From Kutzneria kofuensis (lineage in GTDB: Bacteria; Actinomycetota; Actinomycetes; Mycobacteriales; Pseudonocardiaceae), in assembly GCF_014203355.1 (NCBI RefSeq), contig NZ_JACHIR010000001.1, positions 3,412,038 through 3,476,037 of the forward strand: a stretch of 64,000 bases of DNA, read 5' to 3'. Made by a program: the position numbers and the translations under genes. The notes below the pieces were generated by a model that did not search any database, had not been told where the DNA came from, and saw only the letters and a list, made by a program, of their open reading frames with translations. Below, piece after piece: positions 57,784 to 64,000 of the stretch (position 1 is the stretch's first letter; every line of letters starts with the position of its first letter).

Positions 57784-58652
57784 GCCGGGCGGGGGCGGTC
57801 CCGGCCGCCCCCGTCCAGCTGCGGCAGTTCGCTGGCCAGATCCGGGCTGCCGTAGTGGGAGAAGACGTCCGCCAGGTTGCTCAGCAGCCGCCAGCGGGCC
57901 CCCTCCGGCAGCCGATCGACGAAGCGGTCCACAAGGGACGCCACGGTGTCCGTTGTGGACCGTTCGTCGTTCTCGGTCATGATCTGGGCCAGTTTGCGCA
58001 GCTTGGCCGACATCTCGACGGCCTGGTCGACCTGGTTGTCGTTGTTCTGCAGCCACCACACGGTGGCCATGGCCGGGTCGCTGAGGATGTCGTCCTTGAG
58101 GTGGCGCAGCTCGTCCAGCTTGAGGTCGCGGTCCCAGCCACGCACCAGCCGACGCCGTTGCAGCTCCTCGAAGAGCTCCGTCGCCGCCTTCGCCTCGTCC
58201 GTGCAGGTCAGCTCGATCTCCACCAGCTGCACGGCGATCCGGGCGTCGTCGAGCTTGGTCACGTAGCCGAGCTCGGCCTCCAGCTTGTGCTGCAACTGCT
58301 CGCACTGCGTCACCCGGCCGTTGGCCAGGATGGCGGCCGCGCGGCGTTCGATGTCGCTGCGGGCAATGGATTCCGGCTTGGCATGGGTGGTCTCGCCGAT
58401 CGCCTCCCACGCGACCGTGCAGGTCGCGGTGAACTCCGCGTGCGGCACGGCGCTGGGCAACACCGCCGTGAACACCACCGTCGGCCGCTTGGGCGCGGGC
58501 GGCGGCTGCCGCAGCTGGATCGTGGCGCCCGGCTGCTTGCCGTAGATCCAGTCGTGTTCGGCCTGCTGGCGGCGTCTGAGGAAACGCTGCCACCAGCCGC
58601 CCATCTTGCCGCGCACGGTCGGCTTGACCTCCGACCACGGGTCCGTCGCCAT
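57771..58652 (-). CDS. Uncharacterised soluble protein, partner of the P-loop protein
   Basis: 293 residues, no TM. A basic N terminus (MGGWWQRFLRRRQQAEHDWIYG) is followed by a beta-rich stretch (PTVVFTAVLPSAVPHAEFTATCTVAWEAIG) and a long helical region (RSDIERRAAAILANGRVTQCEQLQHKLEAEL, ARIAVQLVEIELTCTDEAKAATELFEELQRRR). This order, beta domain then charged helices, recalls SPFH-like or scaffold proteins, but no family is certain. It starts 13 bp after the stop of the P-loop gene, so the two are co-transcribed. Function unknown. Confidence 0.65.
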   Translation of the reverse strand: MATDPWSEVKPTVRGKMGGWWQRFLRRRQQAEHDWIYGKQPGATIQLRQPPPAPKRPTVVFTAVLPSAVPHAEFTATCTVAWEAIGETTHAKPESIARSDIERRAAAILANGRVTQCEQLQHKLEAELGYVTKLDDARIAVQLVEIELTCTDEAKAATELFEELQRRRLVRGWDRDLKLDELRHLKDDILSDPAMATVWWLQNNDNQVDQAVEMSAKLRKLAQIMTENDERSTTDTVASLVDRFVDRLPEGARWRLLSNLADVFSHYGSPDLASELPQLDGGGRDRPRPAHSE

Positions 58653-58665
58653 CGTTCCCCTTGTT

Positions 58666-60222
58666 TCAGCTCGAGATCGCGGACCGCAGCAGCGGGTCCA
58701 CCCCGTTCAGCTTCGCCTGCAACTGGTCGTGCACGTCGCGGGAGCCGCCGTCGCGGCGCCACTCGAAGGCCGCCAGGTCGAGGGCACCCAGCTCGGTCGG
58801 CCGACCGCCGGCCGCCTGCACCAGCAGGTTGAGCAGGGTCTCCCGGTGCTGCGGCTGCGCCGCCGCCTCGTCCAGCAGCGCCCGCACCGCCAACGCCCTT
58901 CGCGCCTCGTCGGTTTCCCGTAACCAGCGCGCCAGTCTCGTCACCACTTGGGCGAACTGGCTTTCACCAGCCATTGTGGACAGTGCCGCGGCGACCTGGT
59001 CCGTCAGCTCCGGCCGTTTGACGAAACTGCCCAGTCTGGTCAGCGCCACGTGCGGGAACCGGCTCCCCAGCTCACCGCCGCAGACCGCGATCACCACTTC
59101 GCTCAGCGCCGTCGGCAGATCGCGCCGCCTGGACCAGTCTCGGATCGTGCGCCGGATCTCGGATCCTCTCGCCGGGTCCAGCGCGGCCGCCGCGAGCAGC
59201 CCACGCGCCAATGGGAGAGCGTTTTCCGACCACACCGTGACCGCTTCGACGACCGGCCCCGTGCCGAGATCGAGCAGTCTGAGCGCCACACGTTTGCCGT
59301 CTTCGTCCGGGAGTTTCGGGGCCAGCGCGATCAGCCAGGCTACGAGGGGTTCCCGCAGCGCCGGGAAGTCCGTCCAGACATGGTTGATCACCGCGTCCGC
59401 GTAGCCCGGCTTGTCGAAGGTCACCGTGCCCGCTGACGCCCCGACCGCCGCCAGCCGCGCCGCCAGGCCCTCCCCCGCCAGCGGATGCGGTTTCGGGCCC
59501 TCGTAACGGCTTTCCTCCAGCAGCTCATCCGCCGCCGCGTGCACCACGTCCTGGTGCGCGCCCTCCAGGAACGCCGCCGCCAGCAACAGCGCCCGCCACG
59601 GCACGTCCTCGTGCCGCTTGAACTCCTCGCACAGGTGGCTCGACCAGTTCGTGTACGCCCCGAGCACGTCCTGCCGGTCCTCCACGCTCACCAGCAGCTC
59701 CGCCAGCCGGGCCGCCTGCGCCGGCGTCGTCGGCAGCTCCTCCAGCGCCGGGTCCATGCCGTCCAGGTGCGCCGTGAGGACCTCCGCCGGCCTCGGCGTC
59801 CCCAGGCGCACCGCGTCGAACCCCGCCGCCCGATCGTCGTCGACGATCACCACCAGCGAGCTGTCCTCCTGGTCCAGCGCCTTCGTGAACTCCGCCAGCG
59901 ATGCCCTGACCTGCTCCACCGTCGCGTCGTCCGCCGCCGTCAGGTCCAGCAGGTAGCCCTCCTTCGCCGCCACCGGGTGCCTCGCCAGCGTCGCCTCGTC
60001 GTCCACCGCGATCTCCACCAGGTGCAGGCCGCCCAGGCGGTCCAGCAGCACCGTCGCCGCCGTGCGCCGGCCCGTGCCGCTCGGGCCCGCCAGCACCACC
60101 GCCCTGCTGCCCAGCAGCTTCGCCAGCGCTTCCAGGAACCCCTCCGGCTCCACGAACCGCCTCGCCGCCCGCCTGGCGTCCAGGCGGGTCCGCTCCAGCA
60201 GCCGGGTCGCGTCGGTGGTCAA
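58666..60222 (-). CDS. P-loop NTPase-like protein with degenerate Walker A and helical repeats
   Basis: 518 residues, TTG start with GGAGGGG upstream. SRAVVLAGPSGTGRRTAATVL (about 39-59) is a Walker A in which the Lys is Arg (GPSGTGRRT). SSLVVIVDDDRA (about 122-133) fits Walker B. The C-terminal ~300 residues are HEAT-like helices (LARWLRETDEARRALAVRALLDEAAAQPQHRETLLNLLVQ). The architecture resembles STAND-type switch NTPases, but no known effector or sensor domain is seen. First gene of a pair with the 293-residue protein. Confidence 0.65.
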   Translation of the reverse strand: MTTDATRLLERTRLDARRAARRFVEPEGFLEALAKLLGSRAVVLAGPSGTGRRTAATVLLDRLGGLHLVEIAVDDEATLARHPVAAKEGYLLDLTAADDATVEQVRASLAEFTKALDQEDSSLVVIVDDDRAAGFDAVRLGTPRPAEVLTAHLDGMDPALEELPTTPAQAARLAELLVSVEDRQDVLGAYTNWSSHLCEEFKRHEDVPWRALLLAAAFLEGAHQDVVHAAADELLEESRYEGPKPHPLAGEGLAARLAAVGASAGTVTFDKPGYADAVINHVWTDFPALREPLVAWLIALAPKLPDEDGKRVALRLLDLGTGPVVEAVTVWSENALPLARGLLAAAALDPARGSEIRRTIRDWSRRRDLPTALSEVVIAVCGGELGSRFPHVALTRLGSFVKRPELTDQVAAALSTMAGESQFAQVVTRLARWLRETDEARRALAVRALLDEAAAQPQHRETLLNLLVQAAGGRPTELGALDLAAFEWRRDGGSRDVHDQLQAKLNGVDPLLRSAISS

Positions 60223-60410
60223 CAGCCCCTCCTCGCATCGTCGTGCCCCTAGCGACTATGCGGGACGATGTGCTCGGCTGGGGGAAAGTTCAACTGTTCG
60301 TCGGCCTACCGCCCCGCCCCACCTGCACCGCCTGTGACCGTTACTACTCCACCCGGCGTATCCACCCACCGCCGCGCGCCCCCGTCCACGCCCGGTATGC
60401 TGCTCCCAGC

Positions 60411-60486
60411 GCCTTCGTAGCTCAGGGGATAGAGCATCGGTTTCCTAAACCGTGTGTCGTAGGTTCGAATCCTACCGAGGGCACCA
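60411..60486 (+). tRNA. tRNA-Arg (CCT)
   Basis: Acceptor GCCTTCG/CGAGGGC, D arm AGCTCAGGGGATAGAGC, anticodon loop TTCCTAA (CCT, reads AGG), T arm GTAGGTTCGAATCCTAC, then A73 and an encoded CCA. The first pair of the anticodon stem is a mismatch (T27-T43). No integrase or element flanks it. Confidence 0.95.
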
Positions 60487-60502
60487 CCTTTCACCGGGTG
60501 AA

Positions 60503-60540
60503 ATCGGCCCCTCACCAGCGCAAGCAGGTGAGGGGCCGAT
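60503..60540 (+). terminator. Terminator of tRNA-Arg
   Basis: A 14-bp perfect stem (ATCGGCCCCTCACC 60503-60516 with GGTGAGGGGCCGAT 60527-60540), 10-nt loop, followed by CTTGTTC. Begins 17 bp after the tRNA CCA. Confidence 0.75.
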
Positions 60541-60581
60541 CTTGTTCAGTCCGGGCGGACACCGGCGCGCTCCGGAGTCGC

Positions 60582-60953
60582 TCACACCTGCAGCTCGACC
60601 TCGATACGCTTGAGCTGGTGCCGGGCCAGCGCGAGGTTCGACGACTCCCGCTCCAGCACCAGGTACAGGAACAGGGAGCTGCGGGTCTTCATCGAGTTCA
60701 TCAGCCGGATCAGGTGGTACTGCCGGTGCAGGGTGATCAGGATGTCCTCGATGCTGTCGTTGAGCGCGAGCGTGGACATCACCCGGAGTTTGGACCGCAC
60801 GACCTCGGTGTTGCCGGCGGCGGCGAGCTCCAGGTTCAGCCAGTCGCCGCCGCCGCTGGTGCCGAGCGACATGCCGCTCTCGTAGTCGACCAGCGCGACG
60901 CCGACCGCGCCGGCGATGCTCATGGCTTCCTTCAGGGCGGTATCGATGTTCAT
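60582..60953 (-). CDS. Roadblock/LC7-family protein
   Basis: 123 residues from ATG 60953, GGAAG upstream. ALKEAMSIAGAVGVALVDYESGMSLGTSGGG begins the roadblock fold; SIEDILITLHRQYHLIRLMNSMKTRSSLFLYLVLERESSNLALARHQLKRIE ends it. Such proteins regulate small Ras-like GTPases in actinobacterial conservons. No GTPase gene is present here. Confidence 0.8.
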   Translation of the reverse strand: MNIDTALKEAMSIAGAVGVALVDYESGMSLGTSGGGDWLNLELAAAGNTEVVRSKLRVMSTLALNDSIEDILITLHRQYHLIRLMNSMKTRSSLFLYLVLERESSNLALARHQLKRIEVELQV

Positions 60954-60998
60954 CGGACACACTTCCTTAGCTGACGGGGGCTATCGGGGGACAAGGGG

Positions 60999-61367
60999 CT
61001 ACGGGGTGAGGATCGAGCCGATGCGTTCGGTCACGGGACGCGACTCGTAGAGGAGGCGGCCGAGATTCAGGCCGCTGTCACCGAGCACCACCAGCAGCGC
61101 GATCCGACCGATGGCGTAAACGGCCATGTAACCGCCGCTGCTGAACACGACGGTCTGGTTGAGCGTGCCCTGGCGGGTCACCTCGGCCGCCTGCCGCGCG
61201 ATCCCGAGATTGGCGGCGGCGAGCGCGGATATGTTCAGTGGATCGACGCTGTCCGCGACGTCCGAGATTATCGGAATTCCGTCGACCGCCGCGATCACCG
61301 TGTCCGTCACGCCGGCGACGCTTTCCCTGAGCTTGCGAAGCTCGGCGGCTAACGCGTCGTAATCCAC
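60999..61367 (-). CDS. Second Roadblock/LC7-family protein
   Basis: 122 residues from GTG 61367; AAGGGAAGAG lies 7 nt upstream. LRKLRESVAGVTDTVIAAVDGIPIISDVADSVDPLNISALAAANLGIARQAAE and TVVFSSGGYMAVYAIGRIALLVVLGDSGLNLGRLLYESRPV fit a roadblock domain in which the central strand and helix are closer to the MglB type. Middle gene of three; probably forms a heterodimer with the first. Confidence 0.75.
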   Translation of the reverse strand: MDYDALAAELRKLRESVAGVTDTVIAAVDGIPIISDVADSVDPLNISALAAANLGIARQAAEVTRQGTLNQTVVFSSGGYMAVYAIGRIALLVVLGDSGLNLGRLLYESRPVTERIGSILTP

Positions 61368-61423
61368 GATTTTTCTCTTCCCTTTCAGAAAGGCCGGCCG
61401 ACGCCGGGGGAAGCGCGCCACCG

Positions 61424-61987
61424 CTAAGGCCCCGGGCCCGGTCCGGCGCCCGCCGCGGCCCGTCCCGGACGGCGCACGGGCAGTGGATCCGTCCACTCGG
61501 CGACGGCGGCCGGCGGCGACGCAGCCCTGGGACGCAGCGCGGCGGACGCGTGGTGCACACGGCCGGCGAACATCGAGGAGGGAACGATCGCCAGCACGTC
61601 CTCGCCCAGCATCCGGGCGATGTCCACGGTGACCGGATGGACGCCGCGGCCGATCGCGAACGCGATGTCCCGCGCGGTGCGCCTGCCGGTCGCGTGCGCG
61701 ACGATCTCCCGGAAATCCGTGGTCGGCTCAACGCGGCCCGTCGGCACCAGGCGCTCACGGTAGGGCGACACGGGGCAGGGCGATGCGGCTAGCACGGCCA
61801 GCCGGACGGCGACCTGCCCGAGCAGCCGGCCCGGGGAGGCACCGTCCGACGCGGGCGACAGGACGTCCACGGTGTCGTCGACGGCGTAGTGCGCGATGCT
61901 GCCGACGGCGATCGCGAACGCCGCGTCCGCCATGGCCGCTCTGGCCAGGTCCGGCATTTCCAACGCGCCCACACGCAGAGCCTCCAC
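61424..61987 (-). CDS. Putative HTH-like regulator of the roadblock cluster
   Basis: 187 residues, GTG start. FREIVAHATGRRTARDIAFAIGRGVHPVTVDIARMLGEDVLAIV reads as a winged-helix unit similar to those in DUF742-type conservon proteins, but the N-terminal half (PDLARAAMADAAFAIAVGSIAHYAVDD) is not from that family. A Pro/Ala-rich tail follows. First gene of the roadblock trio. No exact family recognised. Confidence 0.6.
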   Translation of the reverse strand: MEALRVGALEMPDLARAAMADAAFAIAVGSIAHYAVDDTVDVLSPASDGASPGRLLGQVAVRLAVLAASPCPVSPYRERLVPTGRVEPTTDFREIVAHATGRRTARDIAFAIGRGVHPVTVDIARMLGEDVLAIVPSSMFAGRVHHASAALRPRAASPPAAVAEWTDPLPVRRPGRAAAGAGPGPGP

Positions 61988-62287
61988 CCCGGGCGCGCCG
62001 GGACTGTCTACCGCGATTACCGCACCATCACGGAAGTGGATCGCCCCACCGGGATCACCGGCGATGACCAGAGTCGCGGTGATTCGGTCGGCATGGCACT
62101 GCGTCAGCGCATGCGCGAGGACGTCAAAGGATGTTCGATAAGCGCGTCTCAGGACTCACTCCGCGTGAACTCGGGACCGAAAGCCGGCGACAGTGGCACG
62201 TCGATCAGCCGATCGGACTCCCCTTCTGTCACGGGGAGCCACCACCCGCCGTACTTTGTACCCGCCTACCCACCATTTGCACATCAA

Positions 62288-62309
62288 CCTTCACACGATC
62301 GTGTGAAGG
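62288..62309. promoter_or_regulatory. 22-bp perfect palindrome with second palindrome nearby
   Basis: The half-site CCTTCACACGA (62288-62298) is followed directly by its exact complement to 62309. A second perfect palindrome, GGTTGATCAACC, is at 62334-62345. ATCAACCT (62283-62290) and AGGTTGAT (62333-62340) also pair across the two. They lie in a 430-bp non-coding stretch upstream of the roadblock trio and before a possible small gene. Strong candidate operator for a dimeric regulator. Confidence 0.6.
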
Positions 62310-62415
62310 CATTCCACTCAGTGTAACAGCGCAGGTTGATCAACCATTTTCACCGACGGTTTAGGCCGAATGCAGCCATTCGACAATGATCGTTTGACGA
62401 TGAAAAGGACTACAG

Positions 62416-62538
62416 ATGGGCAGCGAAAACGACCGCCGTGAATGGCCGGAGGCGGCGGCCGGCCCCGCAGGGCGCGGCAGGGCGCCGGAACGTGGTCCGC
62501 CCCGGGGACGAGCCGGCCGGGTCAGCCGCCGCAGGTGA
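62416..62538 (+). CDS. Possible 40-residue small protein
   Basis: ATG 62416 with AAAAGGA 7 nt upstream; encodes MGSENDRREWPEAAAG and an Arg/Gly/Pro-rich tail. It overlaps the end of the convergent VanW gene by 17 bp. Composition is low-complexity and no family is known. The good ribosome site and the palindromic region upstream are the only support. Confidence 0.25.
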   Translation: MGSENDRREWPEAAAGPAGRGRAPERGPPRGRAGRVSRRR

Positions 62539-64000
62539 TCTTGGGAGCGGGGTCGTAGACCTTCTTGCGGGTGTGGCGGGAGACCTCGCGGCCGGCCAGG
62601 TCCTTGATCACGCGGGTGTCGGTGGCGGTGAAGCCGGGCCCGCCGGCGGAGGGGTGGCAGTTGGTGGCGGGGCCGGGGCGGGGCTGCGGGTCGACGAAGT
62701 TGGTGCGTTCACCGGGGACGGACTCGACCTGGTAGCGCTTGGTGCCCCAGAGACGGACCGTGATGTTCTGGGGAGTCCAGATGGTCTGGATGGCGATGCC
62801 GGTGGGCCCGTCGTTGGTGAACTTGAGATCGATGACGCTGCTGCCGTCGGGGTTCTGGAAGACGGTGGCCTCACGGGCGGCCGGGTAGCGACTGATGTAG
62901 TAGCTGTGCTCGGTGTGCCCGGCGTCGGCCATGCCGGCGAAGTAGGAGGCGTTGTAGAGGGTGGTGGCGAACTGGGAGATGCCGCCGCCGACGGCGGTGC
63001 CCGGGGCGCCGTTCTCGATGATGCCGGCCTCGACGTAGCCCTGCTTCGCGGTGCGCGGGCCGGTGTAGCCGTTGAGACTGAAGGTCTCCCCCGGCTTGAC
63101 GACCGCGCCGTTGACCTTTTCCGCGACGACACGGATGTTGACGCCGGAATCGGCGGCGAAGCCGCCGGTGGTGAACTCGCCGACGACTTCCTTGATGCCG
63201 AGCTGGTTGGCCTGCTCGGTGGTGAGCTTGGCGGGCTGCTTGGCGTACTGGGCAGTGATGACGCGGTTGTCGCGGTGCGGCAGCAGGTCGGTGAGGCCGG
63301 CCAGGCTCTTGTCCCAGTCGACGCCGCGGCCGTCGACCGAGGGCTTCACGGAGGGCGTGTTGCCCTCGATCACGACCTGGGCGTCCTTGCCTGGCTGCTC
63401 GGTGCTGGCCAGCTGCGGCTTGAGCGCGTCGACAACCTTGCCGCGGTCGAGCTTCGGCACGAGCTTGCCGTCGTCACCGGGGGCGAACCCGAGCGCGGCG
63501 GCGATCGTGGCGGGCTGGAGCGTGGCGTCCTTGCCCTCGCCCTTCACGGTGACGGGACCGGAGACTGCCGGCTGGGCGTAGTTCTCGACGGCGGCGCGCA
63601 CCGCGTCGGCGCTCACCTTGGCCGGCGTGCTCGTCACCGGGAGCGCCACGGCAGAGCCGCCGATCCACTTGTCCACAATGGACTTCTTGGCCGTGGCGGC
63701 GTCCAGCTTCTGCCCGGACTGTGGGGTGACGGCGTTCGGGGTCGTGCCGTCGAAGCGAATGGAGCCCTCGACCGGGTCGCGGTCCACCTTGGGCCGCAAC
63801 CCGTCCAGCGCCTTGCCGAGCTTTGCGTCATCCACAGTGGACACGAAGGGCGAGTCGTGCCGCTCGAAGAAGGACGTCAGTCGCACGAACGGGTTGAGGG
63901 GCTGGGACGACGCCTGGTCCAGGGTGGCCGACCAGTCCGGGGCGAGCCCGGCCTGCTTGGGGTCGAGGGAGGCGTCCACGTCGCCGGCCCGGACCTTCAC
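62522..64000 (-). CDS. VanW-family cell-wall-associated protein, C-terminal part
   Basis: At least 492 residues; the start lies beyond the right edge. Two repeated peptidoglycan-binding-like modules (DDAKLGKALDGLRPKVDRDPVEGSIRFDGTTPNAVTPQSG, and the segment near VVIEGNTPSVKPSVDGRGVD) precede the VanW domain: GEFTTGGFAADSGVNIRVVAEKVNGAVVKPGETFSLNGYTGPRTAKQGY, AVGGGISQFATTLYNASYFAGM and HSYYISRYPAAREATV. Extracellular wall protein; VanW was named from vancomycin clusters but has no proven enzyme role. No resistance genes are nearby. Confidence 0.88.
   Translation of the reverse strand: MKVRAGDVDASLDPKQAGLAPDWSATLDQASSQPLNPFVRLTSFFERHDSPFVSTVDDAKLGKALDGLRPKVDRDPVEGSIRFDGTTPNAVTPQSGQKLDAATAKKSIVDKWIGGSAVALPVTSTPAKVSADAVRAAVENYAQPAVSGPVTVKGEGKDATLQPATIAAALGFAPGDDGKLVPKLDRGKVVDALKPQLASTEQPGKDAQVVIEGNTPSVKPSVDGRGVDWDKSLAGLTDLLPHRDNRVITAQYAKQPAKLTTEQANQLGIKEVVGEFTTGGFAADSGVNIRVVAEKVNGAVVKPGETFSLNGYTGPRTAKQGYVEAGIIENGAPGTAVGGGISQFATTLYNASYFAGMADAGHTEHSYYISRYPAAREATVFQNPDGSSVIDLKFTNDGPTGIAIQTIWTPQNITVRLWGTKRYQVESVPGERTNFVDPQPRPGPATNCHPSAGGPGFTATDTRVIKDLAGREVSRHTRKKVYDPAPKITCGG

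Noticed and set aside
54499-58638. A 1379-codon open frame on the minus strand
   Set aside because: It is antisense to the penicillin acylase gene, has Arg/Gly/Val-rich composition without any domain, and exists only because of high third-position GC.
60411-60540. A second mobile-element insertion at tRNA-Arg
   Set aside because: The tRNA has its own terminator directly downstream and no integrase, repeat of the tRNA 3' end or foreign-looking genes nearby.
62522-64000. A glycopeptide-resistance locus suggested by the VanW domain
   Set aside because: No VanHAX, VanRS or related genes are in the window; VanW-domain wall proteins are widespread in actinobacteria.

Overview
The window is high-GC actinobacterial chromosome. 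GTG/TTG starts, leaderless genes, a SepX/GlpR-Glp-RimJ-GalU block, an MprAB-type regulator, an MT0933-like small protein and a roadblock cluster point to an actinomycete, most likely Pseudonocardiaceae; the genus cannot be named from the sequence alone. Most genes are strongly GC3-biased; the left 16 kb is more uneven and is an integrated mobile element.

Layout. (1) 1-16.1 kb: right-hand part of an integrative, probably conjugative element. A minus-strand operon encodes a type IV secretion-like module (VirB4-type ATPase cut by the window edge, PrgI-like protein, TrbL/VirB6-like channel, VirB2-like small membrane protein, HTH protein). A divergent control region (6.0-6.5 kb) carries CGCTAGTAG repeats in two opposed arrays. 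A plus-strand operon of five translationally coupled genes follows: two methylase-fold proteins lacking catalytic motifs, a recombinase DNA-binding domain without a catalytic domain, a VUT/YhhQ-type transporter and a TGT/DpdA-like protein. After it come an XRE regulator, decayed recombinase copies, an IS110 insertion and an intact large serine recombinase next to tRNA-Ala(CGC), the likely attachment site. (2) 16.2-22.6 kb: core genes sepX/glpR, a GNAT, glp (moeA-like), galU, 5-formyl-THF cyclo-ligase, fmdB, SAF protein, mscL. (3) 22.8-31.2 kb: MoaB/MogA, then an envelope-type locus with sugar epimerase, two-component system, GT-C membrane protein, GT2, DUF2064 protein, methyltransferase and a membrane-anchored molybdopterin oxidoreductase. 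(4) 31.2-42.5 kb: HtrA/PepD protease, galT-deoR-beta-galactosidase operon divergent from a sugar ABC importer, and mprAB. Identical 11-bp-period direct repeats precede both the protease gene and mprA. (5) 42.6-48.3 kb: assorted metabolic/envelope genes, a polysaccharide deacetylase-GT2 fusion and a sedolisin. (6) 48.4-51.0 kb: zinc-free ribosomal protein paralogues with the Mrf hibernation factor and two Zur-box-like sites. (7) 51-64 kb: bluB, a GGDEF protein, a LuxR-type regulator, a penicillin acylase-F5/8C fusion, an uncharacterised P-loop protein pair, tRNA-Arg(CCT), a three-gene roadblock cluster and a VanW protein cut by the right edge.

Most unusual content: the five-gene operon at 6.5-10.6 kb, which pairs a deazaguanine-type transporter and transglycosylase-like protein with pseudo-methylases inside a mobile element; the repeat array that controls or initiates it; and the recombinase reading frame that runs without a stop through the tRNA gene it sits beside. 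Nothing was searched against databases; all family calls are by recognition.
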